From positions 35,140,259-35,204,258 of the forward strand of contig CM054181.1 of assembly GCA_028829895.1 (NCBI GenBank): 64,000 nucleotides of DNA, in the 5' to 3' direction. Below the pieces are notes generated by a model. That model did no database searches. It was given only the letters and a program-made list of their open reading frames with translations, and was not told where the DNA came from. Numbering within the stretch: the first letter of the stretch is position 1; every line of letters begins with the position of its first letter. Position numbers and translations under genes: made by a program. The DNA comes from Sinotaia quadrata (Eukaryota; Mollusca; Gastropoda; Architaenioglossa; Viviparidae). This document shows, in pieces, positions 25,901 to 40,900 of the stretch.

Positions 25901-28900
25901 TTCATTCTTTAAACAATTCTATAATAATCTTTTTGTTCTCTTTCATTTTGTACCAGGTACAGTTTTACAAATGAATGTAAAGATTATTTTAATTTGTAGG
26001 GATCTAATTCTACTGATTACATTGTAATTGTATTTAATATAAAGGCTATGAATCTTATTTAACAACACTAATTTATATTTAATTGAAGGTCATAAACATA
26101 ATGTTTAGATTAAAGACATGCCATATCCCATATACATTCATTATATATATATATATATATATTTAATTGGAAGGGCATGATTCATTTTCATTATTTTTAG
26201 TTCTGTGTATTTACTTCAAATGTCTAACATCTCATGTTCATCATAGTTAATAAAATATATTATTTTTAGTTCTGTGTATTTACTTCAAATGTCTAACATC
26301 TCATGTTCATCATAGTTAATAAAATATATTAGTTTTAGTTCTGTGTATTTACTTCAAATGTCTGACATCTCATGTTCATCATAGTTAATAAAATATATTA
26401 GTTTAGGGCATGGATATATCATATACAGTGGTACCTCGCATAACGAACACAATTCGTTTCAGCAGTACGTTCGTTATGCAAAACATGATATCCCATAGAC
26501 TTCTACAGGAAATCGTGCAATCCCTTCCACATCACCGTGAAAAATCAAATTAGAGGAAAAGGAAGACATGACAGTGTTCATGGGGGAAAATGCTAGTAAA
26601 GACACTCACCAAAGCAGGGTACGATGTTAGGTGTTGATGAGATAAGATGTTAGGCGTTCATCAAAGCAAGGAAAAAAGGACAATCAACTGGAACAAACAC
26701 GCCCTGCCTTCATCTGAGCCATGCAAGACATGAGTGGCCAGATTCGGCCATTTTTTTTCATGGGAAATGCGATGTTTTTGCAGTGTACGTACGGTTCATT
26801 ATGTGAAACAAGTTCGTTCTGCGAGTCACGCAGGCATTCATTATGTGGATCGTTCGTTCTGCGAGGTGTTCGTTTATCGTTATGTGAGGTACCACTGTAT
26901 TCATTATTATATTAGTGCGTGTATTTCTTGTGTACTTTGTTATCAGTAATCAGCAGTTAATAACTTCATAAATATTAACTGTGAAGGATATTTAAACACT
27001 GAATAGGCGTCATTAGGATCAGTGTTTGTAATCATTTTTAACATTAGAAATATGATTTTAAACTTTAGATGAATTGACATTATTTTGCAGCCAGGTTGTA
27101 GACAGTCCAAATTGTTTTAGCACTGACTATAGGTATTTTACAAAAGTAATAGTTTTCATATTATGTAGTTCATATACTCATCTACTTGTTATGGGTTTGT
27201 GCAGGGTACCTCAGCTGTGTTGTGCCAACTCCACGACCTCTGCCAAATCAGCACATATACACAAATTCATCACAAGATGAGAAGGACTTTGCTAATGGGG
27301 TGGAAACAGGACACTATAAAATAGTGCATCCAGTACTGGGAGGGCCTCAGCCCAATTTTGACTCACTTTTGCCAGCTCGTGTTTTGGCATGCTGCTTGTG
27401 CGGAGTTTTGCTGGTTGTACTCCTCCTCTATCTTCTCTTTCTATATGTGCGTCAGCAGACAACATTGCAGACAGCCTACATTGACTTTGGTAATGTAGAG
27501 CTCTACAATGCCATTTATACAAATCGCATTGCAGACATTATCCGAACTTCTTCCCTGGAAGGACAAAACACTGCCCCACAGTCTGCCTTGTTGGGGGTTA
27601 CTGGCTCATTGCGACTAGTTGATGACAGAGGCACTTTTTCTATTATTGATAGAATTCATCTGCTAGATACCCCTGCTTCAGAAAGACTGTTGCTTTTAGG
27701 TGATCACCTCACTCATATTCATAGGCCAACAGCAACAAATATGTGTGAAGACATTCCAGCAGGACTTTGTGAGTATTGTTTTCTGCATGCATCTTGTTAA
27801 ATCTGATGTATTTGCAAAGGTTGGTTTTCTCCTGCTTAATCATATTCAGCTTACTATTCATACTGAAATTTTAATTCACAAAATCTGCAGTCAAAGCCTT
27901 TCTATTCTTCTGACATACCTTTTCTTTTATGTTATTTTAAATCGATTTTCAAATCCACAGGATTTTATATACATACACACATATACTTGCATGCTCACAC
28001 ACATACACACATATACTTGCATGCTCACACACACACACACACACACACTGCACATTAAGATATCAGTTTGCTCTGGCTATATCTAAATACTGTCCAAATA
28101 TAATTTGCATCATGACCAGCTAGTTGTGTATTTTGATTTTCATGTGTACATTTATGTACATTATTTCTGTTTTAATATCTTCTCTAGTAACAGTGCTTTC
28201 TTGAGTTAGTTATATCAGTATAGTTTAGCAAGAGGATATGCAGTCTCTTGCTTGCTTCATACTGTATGTTTGCCTTGTCCCAGTGTCCTGACTGTCTGCT
28301 CAATAAGAATTATGCAGCCTTTCATTTTGGTTTGCAAATTCAATCAGCATAGACTAGAAAATTGACGTGTAATTTAAGTGATGAAGTCTAGATCGAAGAA
28401 TTACTACTCAAGTTTCCATTGTTACATCAATAATGATTCTAAGAGAAATAAATAATGTACTCTTCATTTATAGAACAACTTTCTTTTAAAAAATTCTTTA
28501 GCTGGCTGACTTGATAATTTTATTAATGTCTGTCTGTTCCACTCCTTGCTATTTTAGTTCTCACCAGTCATACTAGTCTATGGCTGTATTTGACTAAGAC
28601 TAGACTTACTACTTGCTATTTTAGTTCTCACCAGTCGTACTAGTCGTCTATGGCTGTATTTGACTAAGACTAGACTTACTACTTGCTATTTTAGTTCTCA
28701 CCAGTCATACTAGTCTATGGCTGTATTTGACTTAGACTAGACTTACTACTTGCTATTTTAGTTCTCACCAGTCATACTAGTCTATGGCTGTATTTGATCG
28801 GACATACTACTTGCATCAACTCAATTTTCTTCAGCTGATTTGTTGAGATTTTAATTATTGATATATTCTGTGGTGTATCATATAGGTGTTACGTATTGAT

Positions 28901-31900
28901 TTTATATCCAAAAAGAATATCCAGTATGCTTTCTCTTATTTGACATGGTTTGGTCATCAGCATTTTTGCTTTCGTAGAAATCAGTTTGCTGGCAGTATGA
29001 TCACAAGGTTTATTTTTTTGTTTCATTGAAAAACAGAATTATTAATTTCTAACCCAATAGCTGTACACTGAATTTAACTTTTATATGCTAAATTTTGTCA
29101 CTCGTGCTTTTTATTTTATTAATTTTCAATGAAACATTGCATTTATATAGATACATATATAGTTATTTATTTTGTGATCTTTGTATGTTAAGTAAATTTT
29201 TTTAGGTGAATCTAAATCATTCAAAATTATATCAACGTAAACTATTTTGTTTCACAAATATGGATAGCAGTTCCTGATCATATGTACTTGATACTGATGG
29301 GTTAATGTAATCAATCAGTAAAATCATACAAAAACAATCTACTTCAATTTGCTAAAATTATTTAAAATTTCACTATACTTTTATGCTTACATACTTAGTA
29401 TGCATACAAGCCTTAGGGAAACATAAATATAGTAGCACACACAAAGTATAGTGCAATACAAAATTCACTGAAATTATTAGCAGTAAACAGTCATGTCTGC
29501 AAAATCACAGATAATTGAATCTTCACTGCTTCTTACCACAATCTGTGCATACAGTCTACTACCAGATCAATTTGCAAATATTTTCCTCCTTACAGCCATG
29601 TCTGAGAGACAGCAGTTACCCTTCTCAATATTTCAGTCACTATCTTTGGATTTTCTTTGAACAATCATGAAATAATGTACCCCAGAGTCATGTGAACTTG
29701 TGGCCCTATTCCAACATCTTTGCTGTTTCAAGTGTTCAGATACCATACTTCTTGCTCTTACTGACATTAATAATTTTATTTCTGTTCACATTTTCCCATC
29801 ACTTAAAAAAATATTTATTGTAAAGTCTCTTTTGAAAAGTCCACCCTTTATCCTGATGACTTAGTCTTTAATATATCATTTATGCCAGAACTCCTGGTGA
29901 AAGTTGTTTGGCATCATTTAGTATTTCATTTAAATCACCATAATCAAGTCAATAATTTTCTTTCTGCTTATTACCCCTTTTAGTTTTACAGCATTGAAAC
30001 TGCCCTTTTAAAAGTAGTTATTGACCTTCTCTCTGCTTTGGATGTTGGACTGATTTCAGCTCCCATAATTCTCATTTTATCTTTAGCTTTGGACATTATT
30101 GATCATGATATATAGCTTTCAACACTATTGATATTATTATTTATATATTGCTCTCCTGTCTCCAGCATGTATTTTAAATCCCAAGTACTGCTTTATACTG
30201 GTTGAGGTCATATAATGTAAACAAAAAATACCCAACCCACTCTAAATTGATCAGCAAATCAGTAAAGTATATCAGATAATACATTTCATTTTACCATTTA
30301 TTTTAGGCAATCTTTGTAATTCTTTTCGTTTCTTTTTTATGTATGCGTATGTGAGTGTATGTTATATATGTATATATCTCCCCTGTCTCTAAGTGACTTT
30401 CATGTATTCCATACATTGTATGCTGAAGACACCATGATGATATGCTTTTTAGTTTCATAAATGAAATCGCATCGACCATTCAAACTGTAGAGAAATATGT
30501 TTCTTTGCTGAGTCTTGTAATTTGTATGATGAGTAATGTTTCATATGACTAATGATAAAACTGAAGTCATACTTGTTGCTGCTTAAACGAAGTCTAAATC
30601 TTTACCTTATAATATATATATTTTTTTTTCAATACATGAAGAGCAGTATATCTAAGGCTATGATGAAAGAGCACTATTTGCAAGTTTCTTACAATGTTGA
30701 TGCTACACAACCCTTGATTATTGTAACTGTAATTCACTTCTCTCTGGTCTGTGATTTGAAGAAACTTCAAATGAGGTTCAGAGCACTATAATTAGGATTT
30801 TTTTTTTTTTAGCACCAATCCTATCACTTCACAGTCTTTACTATCTATTCACAAAAGAGTACCAATGCAAAATCTCTTTTCTTTGTTTTTGCTTCACTGT
30901 AAGGTTCCAATTCTAAATAACTGTCTGATATTGCAGATATGTTCACAACCCAGCTGAGCTAGCAATTTGTGCCCATCACTGGGCATGCATTTTTAAATTT
31001 TCCAACAGCAAAAGTATAAGTCATATGATCAGTGTTCATTTGTATAACAGGGTTTATTTAAGATGTCCTGTTCATTTTCTAGAGGGCTCTCAAACATTCT
31101 TTTTAATCAGCAAGAATATGGTCTTTTCTTTACCATTATTCATTGAAACTGTACTTTCATAAATCTATTTTATATATATTTCTATTTATAAATACATTTA
31201 TTTGTTAAATGTTGTCATTTTCAGATTTGCTTTGTTACATTATCAATATTTTAATTTACTTTGTGTACAGAGCTTTTGCATGTTACATATAATTATTGTA
31301 AAGCACTTTCAACATTATTATTATATCCTCTGTAACTATCAGCAGTCTTTCAATCTGTTATTTGTCATAACCTTATAATATGCAATGCTGTGTCCAGTGT
31401 TGGCATCATAGGCCAACGGTTTTATGCAAGCACAGTGGTATTAATTACTTGTGTGTGTATTATAACTGCCATGTCTATAACTATAAGTGATTAAAACATA
31501 AACCATCCCCATTTCTTTTCTTAGGAATGACTCATTGATGTATTTAGTGTTCATGAGTACTCTCAAGAACAAAGAGAGTTTCTATGGGAAATTCTTACTG
31601 CTGTTTTGTCACAACCATTCAAACTTTCAGGGGGAAAAAAATTGTTGGACGGCCCTGATTGAGGCAGAAATATAAGATTTTTATAAAGTGTTGTTTTACA
31701 AAACAAAAAATTAAAATATTCCCAGTACATTTTGTGATTTCAGAATATTGCATTTGCTTTTAAAAAATAAAACTTATTAAAATAAGAGTAACTAGCATTA
31801 TACATATATCATTGCATTTTTTCCAGCTTTCTAATAATTTTATTGGTCTCTTTGTCATTGCCTCTAATTTAATTGTTATATTAATTCATGTAAATCACAG

Positions 31901-34900
31901 CTTAGTTTATGCAAGTCAGTTACTACTCTACTGTGCAAGTCATTTTCTGTTCATTCTCTGCAAATAAGCCACTCTTCAGTCTGTGCAGGTCAGTCACTCT
32001 TCAGTCTGTGTAGGTCAGTCACTCTTAGTGTCAGCAAGTGAGTCACTCTTTAGTCTGTGCAGGTCAGTCATTCTTAGTGTCAGCAAGTGAGCCACTCTTC
32101 AGTCTGTGCAGGTCAGTCATTCTTAGTGTCAGCAAGTGAGTCACTCTTCAGTCTGTGTAGGTCAGTCACTCTTTAGTCTGTGCAGGTCAGTCATTCTAGT
32201 GTCAGCAAGTGAGCCACTCTTCAGTCTGTGCAGGTCAGTCATTCTTAGTGTCAGCAAGTCAGTCACTCTTCAGTCTATGCAGGTCAGTCATTCTTAGTGT
32301 CAGCAAGTCAGCCACTCTTCAGTATCTGTTTAGTTTGTGCAGGTCAGTCACTGTTCATTTTGTGTTGGCCAGTCATTGTCCCCCCTTCCTACTGTAGTCA
32401 ACCCATCCTCTCAGTCCATACACACATACACCAACTTCTGTTGTACAGATTAAAGATAAACAGTATAAAATACACTCACAGACACTTAATCTGTGCTAGG
32501 AACATATAACATTTTATTGAAATTTATTTTCTACTTCCAGATTCCATTTCTCTAGCTGGCAATATTTACAACGTAGAATGGCGATTGACAAGATATAGGA
32601 AAAAGTCAATTATCACTAACTAAAGGGGAATTTAGTAGTTTAGAAATTATAGTTAAACTGTTTTGGTCCATTATTATCAGTTAGTTGTTTATAATTACAT
32701 TAAATTTTAACTCGTTATCATCATGTGAATTATTTCTATGCATGGTTTTCATACAGTGTTCTTCAGTTGTTAACACTCATCTGTTAGTTTAAAGATGAAC
32801 TGAAGTTGAATTAAAGTTGATCTGCATTTGTCTATTGCTGGAAAGGACAGATAAAACAAAAATGGATGACATCATCCAATGTCCATTGCAGGGGAGGTGA
32901 ATTGGCTTTTCTGCTGAATGACAGCATCAGGAGATAAAATGGTACTTGCTGCAGAGTTAGGGGAAAACAGACCAGGTCACAGGGTGAAGAGATGAACATC
33001 CCACTCCCAATAAGGACATTGCTTATCACAATTATATGCAGCTAATATGTGCAACATTCATTTAGACAGAGTTTACAGACAAGATGAAAGAAGTGATGCA
33101 CATAGTAATTTATTTAAATGCTCATACACTCTTAAACATATTTAGGTATACATTAGTGCAGTTTTATGATGATCTTAATAATTACTGCAGTTTTGTGATG
33201 ATCTTAAATGATTACTGCAATTTATGATGATCTTAATAATTACTGCAGTTTTGTGATGATCTTAATAATAACTGCAGCTTTATGATGATCTTAATAATTA
33301 CTGCAGTTTTATGATGATCTTAATAATTATTGCAGTTTTGCCTGGGGAGAAGTGGAAGACTGAGTCTGGTACTAGTATTCTGCTAAAAAATTTGCAGGAC
33401 TACTGTTTATGTACAACTACAAGACTGGCCAGACCATTAATCCTATCTGGCTTCTTTCCCCTTAGTGTGTCAATTTTATTGCTGACCTTAGCAATTGTTA
33501 ACTGAACTTAGTCCAGTTCAGAGATTACTGAGTGTAGGGTTTCACTGCATGTGTTTCAAAAGGATAGAAAACTCTGAGCCTGGTTATTTATACATGAAAC
33601 TCATGCTGGTGTCAAATGTACTTGAGGCCAAGGAGAGGGGGATGAAGCACCTGGATCCCTGATCTAATTGAAGGAATTTTAACTATACTTGTGGATACTT
33701 AAGAATGCGATAAACTTATGTAGTATTCTTAACAAGTAAGTAAAATTAATTCATTGGTAAAGTATAGGTGATTATTTAATTGATTAAATAATTTTAAGAG
33801 ATATTGAAGGGGAAGAAACCAATGATTAGAAATATTTATTATAATTTTTAATAGAAACATGAGGTAGACGATTGTCAATATATCAGTATGAAAGATAAAA
33901 ATGAAAGTAAATGTATTATTCTGACTTTTAAGCACACATATAAGTTCACATTTTCCAGTCACTAGGTTACTTTGGTGTCTAACATTTTCAGGATGATAAA
34001 TTTGTTTCTTTTGAAGTTTCTGTTTATTTAACTTTTTTATTCTTTCCAATATTCACTTGTGTATTTTCCCCACACAAAAGGCAGAGTTGAAATAACCTTA
34101 ATTTGTTTGAATGTATGCATTTTTATTTCGTATCCTTTACCCACTGGGTTTTCATTTTAACTCAGTAAATTGTCTTTTTCTCGTGATTTAAATGTCTCGA
34201 GTTCTTAAATATTAATGAACTTAGCGATCTTTACCTGATTGGTACAAGTTTCACTTTCCAAAAGGAGGCTATCTGCCTATCTGTATTATAGTGAAAACAA
34301 TTTTTTATTTTTTTTTCTTTCTTGTCCATGCAATAGTAAAAGCCAGCTCACTCTTTCTGGTTTATTTTTCATGGTATGTTTGGATATGAAACACTGAAAG
34401 ACATTGATTTCATTTCTGTTTTTATTTTAAATTGATTCGTACATTTGGAGGTGATGCTCAGGTTTTTAAGAACTGTATAAAATGAACTTATAATTATTTC
34501 ATTTATTGTATGGAAACAATTTTTTCATGTCTGATAATTGTATTTGAATATAACTCTGAAGGAGATAGTGAAGATCAGTTTAGCCAGGTGCTGCCCCATT
34601 GAACTATGAGTATGATGCTTGTGCCACAGATCATATACTAATTACTATTACTAGTGACAGTACTCATACAAATATAGTGTCAGTGCTCATACAAATATAG
34701 TGACAGTGTTCATACTGATATAGTCATAGTGACAGTGCATATACAAATATAGTGACAGTGCTCATACAAATTTAGCACCTTCAACTGAATTCTCTGTATT
34801 TTGATTGATTTATTTAGACTACACATTCTACATATTAATTGATTCATTGATACTTGCTTAACATCCACTTTAAAAATTTACCGAGAGGTTGATTAAAGAT

Positions 34901-37900
34901 TCTTACTTTAGGTCATCAGCCAATTATGAGAAAAATATGAAGCCTTTGACCTTTTTATATATACATAACATATTCTTGTTAACTTCATGGGAAATGAGAA
35001 GTTAATATTAATATCAAGTTAATGTTTCTTCTTTTAGCTTTGCTCTCCTTTTCCACATATTTACTCTCATTTATGTAAAAATAACAAACATACATCTTTA
35101 AAATACTAATTGCTTGCCATACATATGCAAGGATCCTTGTCTTCTTTCATGCTTAGTTTATAAACAAGGACAAACAACCCCTCAATCTAAAAATGACTTC
35201 CTCCTTTTCACACTAAGCAACTAGCTATAGTGCTGTCCATATTTTGTGCAAGGAGAGGCTTGGAGAAAATTTAACTATGAATATGATAGGGCAGGGGTTC
35301 AAAAATTGTGACAAACACAATTTAAAAATTAATTTTATATTTTGTGTTTGCATGTCAGTTACAATATAATTATTTTAAAAATAATTTTGCATATTAATTA
35401 CCATTATAAAGAGTTTATTTGATAATCATAAGATTATAATGGGAAGTTATAACTAGCATATTAGTAGAAACTGTTAAAAAGAATAAAGTACCATTTTATT
35501 AATTATCACAGTTTGAACAGCTGGTTTACTCATGTGACACCTGTCAAACAGCATGCAAGCTAAAATAATATATAATAGAAACCCAAGTATAGGATGTAAT
35601 TGGCAAAAGGGTATGACTACTAGCTTCCCAATCAAAGCAATATTATTTGAATTGCTGATTTATTTATGTATAATAGGTCTCAATGAAGTATAATTCATTA
35701 GTGATTGTGACGCAACAATTTATTATTGACTAATAATTTTATTTATTATAAAACAAATGTCCTTAGTAAAATATGATTGTCATTTATTGTGACACATTTT
35801 ATTGAGTGAGGCATCTTGATAAATTGTAGTTGGTGAGGCACTTTTAGCTTTTGTAATCGCTGGTTGGTCAAAAAGTCATCTCATGTAATCAACTGGAATA
35901 CTGTTTTATTACCATTGGACTCTTGTCGGTTGATGAAATGCCTTATTAATGGACTGAAATGCTGTTTTAATACCAACAAGTTGGCAGACAAGACATTTCA
36001 TTTTACTAAAAAAAATTTACTATAAAGTATTAGTATTAATGAATTTTGATCAATGACAACTGTGTATAATTTTTCAAATTAACTATAAAATGCCATTTCA
36101 GTCTTGATAACTGTTTTCTGAGAATTGGTTGTGGAAAGAGTGAGAGAGACACCAGTGGAGAATGATGCATGTATCAGGGCCATTGTTAAAAGTTGTGTTC
36201 TGTTCCTTTGTTGTTGTAGCATACCAATACTTGGAGTCACAGTGAGTGTGAGTGAGTCAGTACAACAAATGACAATATATATATAAGATCAATGCAAACA
36301 AGGAAATCTGCTTTCATAGAACTTGGCTGCCAAGGCGGGTTGTTGCCATAGAAACCGCTTGCAAATAATTTTTTTGTTTGATTGCAACTATTGATTATCT
36401 AACAAGTCTAAACATGTCTCTGCTCATCATTGCATTAGCGTCAGGCTTTTAGGATGAATGACAACTCTACTTTGGTAACTAGCAATGGAAGATAGTAATC
36501 CAAATTCAAACACATGTGATGAATGACAACTTTACTATGGTAACTAATAATAAATAGAAGATAGTAATTCAAACTCAAACATGTGATGAGTGACAACTCT
36601 GCTATTGTAACTAATAATGGAAGATAGTAATCCAAAGTCAAACACATGATGAATGACAACTCTCCTATAACATTAATGATAACAAATACTAAAAGCCATT
36701 GTGCTGTATTGGTGGATGAATACAACCATAGAGGCTAGTACAGTATTTCATACTCATGCACCCTGGAGGTTTAAGGTTGAATTAACTTGCACTACTGGTA
36801 AATTGTTGGTCACACACTAGATAAACAGGAAAATGACTTGCCCCCTCCACCTCACTGGGTAGATGAACAGAGAATATGATGAACAAAACTGTAGATTGGG
36901 GTCACTCATGCTGCAGTAATGAATTAAATCCAACTGACAAAATTATTCATTTACAGTTGACACTTATGGCATGTAGGGCACTTTATCTATGTAGTTAATA
37001 TTTTAGCTAGTGTTTTACACCAAATAATTATAGCATCTTTGAACCCTTAACTGAAAACAGTGGTGAGTTAATTCTAAATATTCACTACTCTTGAGGTATT
37101 TATTAATCATAATAATATGCCACTTTCAGGGAAGCTTTAAGATAAACATTGTAGACTGACTAAGGGTAGGGGGTGACAGTTTAGTCTTGGATGAGTAGCT
37201 AGTCCAACAGCACAGGTCTATTGATAATTGCATGTAGCTTTGTACTCGTTCTGGGTCTAACTAGAGTCAGGCATAATGACCATAATTAATTGTACATATG
37301 AACTATTGTGTAGGAACTGTTGTAAGTTTTTATTCATTTAGAAAAAAATAATTGGTAAGATTTTTAGAGTTGTAACTTTTGTTATGTAGTAAGTGGCTCC
37401 CAACCTTTTAACATCCAAGGACCAATTTTCCAACTACATTTAAGTTGCAGATCACCAGTTATACAATGCATTGTTTACAAACACACTGGATAACACAGCT
37501 GCAGACCACCTGGTAATGCACTGCAGACCACAGATTGGGAACCACTGATTTAGTACAACCTACACAATTTGCAGAGAGCTTTAGTGATGTCAGGTTTGAG
37601 AGATCTCACATTTATACAATAAGTGATTGACATCTTAAACATTTTACTAGAGATAATCTAATATGTTCAATGCAATGTTTCATTATGCACACAGTGCTTT
37701 GGTTTGTACACACTTAGGACTTATGATTAATCAGCTAAAGCAAGCATTTATTTATATACAATTAAAATAATAATAAAGATAATCACCAACAAATATAACT
37801 GTACTTAACATACAAAGGCTAAATGAATAGTAATTATACTTGTTTGCTAGGATATTCTTGCAATAATATATATATAATGATCTTGAAATAATCTCTCATT

Positions 37901-40900
37901 GGAAAATGCAGTTGTGATCCCACATGAACAATGCATGAAAGTAATTGTAACAGAATATTGATGAAAAAATCTAAAATTACTTTTTCTTACTGGAACTGGA
38001 AGAAGCAGGGATACAACATGCACATACTTGGGACCGACAAGACAGTAAAAAAAATTAAAAAATCTGTCTGATTTGACACAGTAGATCTATAATCTCACTT
38101 GAAAGATTTGGCAAGACTAAAGCAAAGAGGCAGATCCTTATTCTAAATCTAAGGCTTCAAGAAAAAATGAGGACACTAACATTGAAGATGTCAGTAGAAA
38201 GATTGGAAAATTCTGATGAAAAGATAGCCAGAGTGCAGATACCTATGGTATAGGAATTCAATATGTGACAGCAAGACAAGACTTTAGTGCATAAGTCACT
38301 CACACAATACAATCATTTTTTCCACTTTCATTCACATTTTTAGAAATGTGCCTTAAAAGCTCAGAAGCTATAATCATAGCCTACAGGCTTACAATGATGA
38401 ATAACACCACTCCTAAAATAACTTGACGACGCTCATCAATAATTAAGTTCAAGGCACCATTTTCATTAAAATTAGATACCTGGTGTGAATGGATTTGCAC
38501 AGGCCATCCCTCTATTATAAGAGACTATAATAATCTTAATAACTTGATTAAATTAATTATCCAAACCAGGAATCACAAATCCTAATGTAAGATTGCAAAT
38601 TTTGAACATCATTTTTCATATTTAAATTTATAAAATAACTGGCTGGAGAGTTATTGGTTTTACATAGCTTCTAACTTTTTGTAGACAAATATTTCCATAA
38701 TAATTTTTTTTAATACACAGGTGTTTCAGCATATCATTTGTTCGCTTCAGTGAACAGAATTTGAATTCTTGCCTTTATTATTTTTATAAGAAAACTCATT
38801 TGTCACATGTTTGTGACTAAACATTTTTGATTATTATTGTTTGCAATCATTTAAATCTAAGTAATCTAAGAGAAACTCCTCTAACTCAAATCTTCCTCCC
38901 TCAGAAATATTCATCATTTTGTGTGTTTTAATACTGAATTTTAAATTGCAAAATATAAGTTTGTTGAGAAAGGCAAAATAAATGCATCTGAACAGTAAAT
39001 CAGTAATTCAGCATTAAAATTAGTATTAAAATATATATTGCATTTTGATTGATATATACACTGTCTGGGCTCCTAACTTCTGCAGGTGGTATCCAGATTT
39101 TACACAAAATTTGAGAAATCCTGATCTGAACAATATGCATGAGCTGATGTCAGTCAGTCTTTTTATCAAAATGTTACTGGATTCAAATTTGCCACATTCT
39201 AGTTTAGGTTATACCAAGTTTAATTTATAGTTCTCATAGCATTCCTATTTTTTTCTAGGAGATTTCCCATTAAGGAATTATGTACCTATTTTAAATTAAT
39301 TAATTGCAAACTGCCTCCATCCACAATACTTCAATTGTACAAGAAATTTAACACAACAAAAGTGAAAAATTTATTTATTAAATACTCCAGTGACCAGCTA
39401 TTTTACATCACACATTCTCACCTAAAAGTATCATTTGAGCTGGATGTTTCTGTTTAGGCACTCAGAACCTCACATTTTGACTGTATTAAGTTAGAATTTT
39501 TCATGTCTATTCTTCATTTTTGTAATAAGGATATATGTGGAAGCATTTAGAGAGTATACATGTCATCATGTGACAAAATTTAACAGCTGCAATATGGCTT
39601 TAAGATGCCAGCTTTTTTTTTTTGTCTGAAGAATGTCTAGGCCAAAATAGATGTTTCTTGTTTGAGTGAAAACTAAATAAAATTTTGGAGAGAGCAACTA
39701 TGATTAGTGTCAAGGGTGAATTATTTAATTTGTAAGTGGAAACATTTAAGTCACAATTTTTTTAAAACTTAATATAGTTGACTAAATGGAATTTGCAGAT
39801 GAGCTGGTTTTTTAATAATGCATGTTTCATTAGCTTTTCTACTCTTGCCTTTGTATGGATTTGTCTTTAGGCCAATGCATGCATGTGCAACACTGTGCAG
39901 GGTATATGAGTGATCACAGAGCAGACCACTACATCTCAGAAAACTTGAATTTAAACAAATAATTGATGAGAGGTGTAAAGATTGTAGTCTAAGTAACTTT
40001 TTGTTTTAGAAAGACAGTAGTTGTGTTTTGTAATTATATTACTTTGTTTAAGAAATGAAACTACAAGTATACCTATTTAAATTAAATAAATATTTTTATA
40101 TAATCTTTTGTGAAGTTTGTTTTGTAAGTTGAATTGAAAGTCTAGTTGGTGGTTGAGTGTCCAGATAAGGAAAATTGTTCAAACTATAAACCACTGATTT
40201 AGTAAATTACATCAACAAACCACTCAGTAAACAACTGCCTCCATTTTATCAGTTAGATTGTTAAATTTGATAAATTTGTTGACTGATGGAGAAAGGGCAA
40301 GAAATATATATATATATATTAAAATTACAAATTTGAAATTAAAATTTAAAATGGATGTAATGAATAAGAATTATTATATGACACATATTTTTAATGCTGT
40401 GTTTATTCCTAAAGATTACTAAGCTCTAAGAAAACCTATATTATAATTTTGTGCTGAAGATGCTTGCATCTGAATCCTGATCTATTAAATGTTAGTAAGT
40501 TGTCAGTATTGGCATCTGTATCTGTGAGATGAAAGTTCCATTTCTGTTGGTTAATGTTGAGTAATCATCGAAGTTGCTTCTTAATGCTGGCAAAAAGATA
40601 CTGATCAGTGAAATTCACATTGTTAGGCAGGTAATTTATTTCAGTATATTCCTATATTTAGAAACCCACATTTTGTACACCAAATTTGATACAATCTGGA
40701 TAAAATTTAAATAAAAATATATTTTACTTTTAAGTACAAGTTTGACCAAATTTAGACACCTATTTAAGAATATATTCACATAAATTATTTGCCAAACAAT
40801 CCCAGGCTTAACAGGAATTGACCTTATTTTCAGAATTATGCAAAGATTACATGTTTGAATTGGGGTCTATATTTTCAAATGTCCCATTTATCTCCAAACG

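Noticed and set aside
27074..27280. Open frame MTLFCSQVV... overlapping the start of exon 2a
   Set aside because: Different frame from exon 2a, crosses the acceptor and has no similarity to the family.
35292..35862. Possible hAT MITE starting caggggttcaaaaatt
   Set aside because: The far end matches only weakly and the flanks (tgataggg, gttggtca) do not form a duplication.
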